Part shown: positions 62,654-64,000 of the stretch, one piece after another
Position numbering within the stretch: the first letter of the stretch is position 1
Layout: every line of letters starts with the position of its first letter
Translations under genes and position numbers: made by a program
From: Bacillota bacterium
GTDB taxonomy: Bacteria > Bacillota > SHA-98 > UBA4971
NCBI GenBank assembly: GCA_030024085.1
Contig: JASEJE010000004.1
Location: 1-64,000, forward strand
Direction: 5' to 3'
Length of the DNA: 64,000 nucleotides
The notes under the pieces: generated by a model
What the model saw: only the letters and a program-made list of their open reading frames with translations
Database searches by the model: none
What the model was told of the DNA's origin: nothing

Positions 62654-63548
62654 AGAGACGAAACACGAGTCCGCGCCGCCCGGAGCGCTGCTCGACATGG
62701 CATGGGATGTCCGGCGCTCGGCCTTCGGGGGCAGCATCGAGTGGGTGAACCCGGTGCGCACCGCCGTCCTGAGCGTCACCGGGAGCGCCTGCGCGCTCGG
62801 ATGCGCCCACTGCGGCGGCCATTACCTCGAGCACATGCTTCCCATCGAGAGATGGCGCGAACTGGTCAGCGCGAAGGACGGCGCGGACCGGGTGTCGAGC
62901 TGCCTGGTGAGCGGCGGGTGCGACATGCGCGGCAGGGTGCCTGTTGCGGCGCATATCGGCACGGTCAGGGAGCTTGCGTCCAGGTGGAGGCTCAACCTTC
63001 ACCTCGGCCTCGCTGACGAGTGCGAGGTGGCGGAGCTTGCGCCCCTCCGACCCGTGGTGTCGTTCGACCTCGTGGCGGATGACGCCACGATTCGCGAGGT
63101 ATATGGCCTGGATGCCTCGGCCGAGGACTTCATCTCGACCTACGCCATGCTCCGGCGCCACGTGCGGGTCGTGCCTCACATCTGCATCGGGCTGCGAGGC
63201 GGCGGGCCCTCGGGCGAGTTCGAGGCGCTTCGGGCGCTCGAGCGCCTGGGGGCCGAGGCAATCATATTCATCGTCTTCACGCCGACCCCGGGCACGCGCT
63301 ATGCATCCCGAATGCCGCCCGACCCCCGAGAGGCTGCGCGGATCATCGCGCGTGCGAGGATCATGTTTCCGACCACCCCCATCTACCTTGGATGCATGCG
63401 TCCCAGGGGCGCTTACCGCGACACCCTCGACACCCTCGCGATCCGGGCGGGCGTGAACAGGATAGTCGCCCCGTCCCTCCGGGCGAGAGAGGCAGCGGAG
63501 GCGCTGGGGCTTTCCGCAACGTGGCGAGAGGAGTGCTGCGCGTTTTGA
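62643..63548 (+). CDS. Radical SAM protein, LipS1/LipS2-like
   Basis: 301 residues. Radical SAM motif CALGCAHC near residue 50 (CxxxCxxC). It overlaps the end of gcvPB, so the ribosome-binding site lies within it. ATG 62643 chosen; the ORF track extends upstream. Next gene, overlapping by 4 bases, is a second radical SAM protein. Pairs of this kind next to glycine cleavage genes fit the two-protein lipoyl synthase LipS1/LipS2 described in Thermococcus. Which of the two this is was not decided. Confidence 0.75.
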   Translation: MPVEETKHESAPPGALLDMAWDVRRSAFGGSIEWVNPVRTAVLSVTGSACALGCAHCGGHYLEHMLPIERWRELVSAKDGADRVSSCLVSGGCDMRGRVPVAAHIGTVRELASRWRLNLHLGLADECEVAELAPLRPVVSFDLVADDATIREVYGLDASAEDFISTYAMLRRHVRVVPHICIGLRGGGPSGEFEALRALERLGAEAIIFIVFTPTPGTRYASRMPPDPREAARIIARARIMFPTTPIYLGCMRPRGAYRDTLDTLAIRAGVNRIVAPSLRAREAAEALGLSATWREECCAF

Positions 63549-64000
63549 CGGAGATTGCTCGCGACCTGGCGTACCCCAGGACTATAAGGGTGTCAACCGG
63601 AACCGCTGCTGTGCTGGGGCTTCTTGCCGCCCGCCTCGACGATGCGCCGACCACGGCTTACCTTCTGACGGGCGGGCGGTGCGGCGCGAGCTGTGCCTTT
63701 TGCCCGCAGGCGCGCACGAGCGCCTCCCCAGACGACCTGCTGTCGCGCGTGAGCTGGCCGGAGTTCGAGACGGGGCGCGTCCTCGGGGCGCTCGCACGGC
63801 ATCCGGCCGGCCTGGGTCGCGTGTGCATCCAGGTCACGCGTACCGCCGAGGCCCGGGAGGCGCTCCGGCGGCTCATCCCCGCCCTCGAGGCCGTGCGGCG
63901 CGGCGGGCCCAGCCCAGGCGGCTCCCGCCCATTCGCGATATCCATCTCCCATCACCCGGCCTCGGTGGCCGAGGTGGAAGAGGTCCTGGCGCTGGGCGCC
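63545..64000 (+). CDS. Second radical SAM protein, LipS1/LipS2-like, 5' part
   Basis: Open to the window end without a stop, so it is absent from the ORF track. TTG start at 63545 with GAGGAG 11 bases upstream. The first 50 residues [33 protein letters not shown] and GGRCGASCAFCPQA (CxxxCxxC) mark a radical SAM enzyme. It overlaps the first radical SAM gene by 4 bases, so both are co-translated. See the lipoyl synthase finding. Confidence 0.75.
   Translation, partial: MTEIARDLAYPRTIRVSTGTAAVLGLLAARLDDAPTTAYLLTGGRCGASCAFCPQARTSASPDDLLSRVSWPEFETGRVLGALARHPAGLGRVCIQVTRTAEAREALRRLIPALEAVRRGGPSPGGSRPFAISISHHPASVAEVEEVLALGA

Overview
The window is GC-rich DNA that is almost certainly from a spore-forming, Gram-positive bacterium (Bacillota), probably a deep, high-GC lineage. 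The evidence is gene order: rnpA-rpmH | dnaA-dnaN-yaaA-recF-remB-gyrB-gyrA next to yidC-jag-mnmE-mnmG-rsmG-noc-soj-spo0J, plus the sporulation-associated yyaC, a T-box leader, a tandem glycine riboswitch and perfect parS and Noc-binding sites. No rRNA, tRNA, CRISPR array or prophage was seen. The replication origin lies inside the window.

Layout. 1-0.9 kb: tail of an HD-GYP gene and a small membrane-anchored protein. 1.2-14.6 kb (minus strand): rtcB and archease (RNA ligation), gyrA, gyrB, remB, a DciA-like gene, recF, yaaA, dnaN, dnaA and an unusual HATPase-HTH gene. DnaA-box clusters flank dnaA on both sides, so the origin looks bipartite. 15.4-25.5 kb (plus strand): rpmH, rnpA, yidD, yidC, jag, mnmE, a frameshifted mnmG, rsmG, noc, parA, parB. 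25.5-27 kb: a non-coding stretch with parS and a 34-bp palindrome containing a perfect Noc site. 27-36 kb: envelope and cell-shape genes (DUF4446, M23 peptidase, bactofilin, VanW-like protein), yyaC and a YkvI-type transporter. 36.2-43.5 kb: the F-type ATP synthase operon. It has no separate delta gene; a delta C-terminal domain is fused to the N-terminus of alpha. 43.5-49.4 kb: aminotransferase, a dTMP-kinase-like protein, MFS, an orphan ABC ATPase, threonine aldolase. 49.8-52.3 kb: proS with a distant T-box leader. 52.9-57.1 kb: C39-like peptidase, DUF554, a stand-alone pyruvate-kinase C domain, galT. 57.2-64 kb: a glycine-riboswitch-controlled glycine cleavage locus (gcvT, gcvH, gcvPA, gcvPB) followed by two radical SAM genes that resemble the two-protein LipS1/LipS2 lipoyl synthase, which would supply the cofactor of GcvH.

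The accessory signal is a family of ~125-210 bp hairpin elements (at least nine good copies, all downstream of mnmE). They look like MITEs with TA target duplication at CTAG. Two copies are nested in others at the same internal TA, which gives an empty-site/filled-site comparison. Three genes (mnmG, rsmG, the UPF0180 gene) end exactly at an element boundary, where the element regenerates a TAA or TAG stop. Other oddities are simple-repeat insertions inside essential proteins (GyrB, DnaN, AtpD, archease), a dTMP-kinase-like P-loop lacking its lysine, and a DnaA-adjacent ATP-binding HTH regulator. All family assignments come from reading the sequence only; no database search was run.
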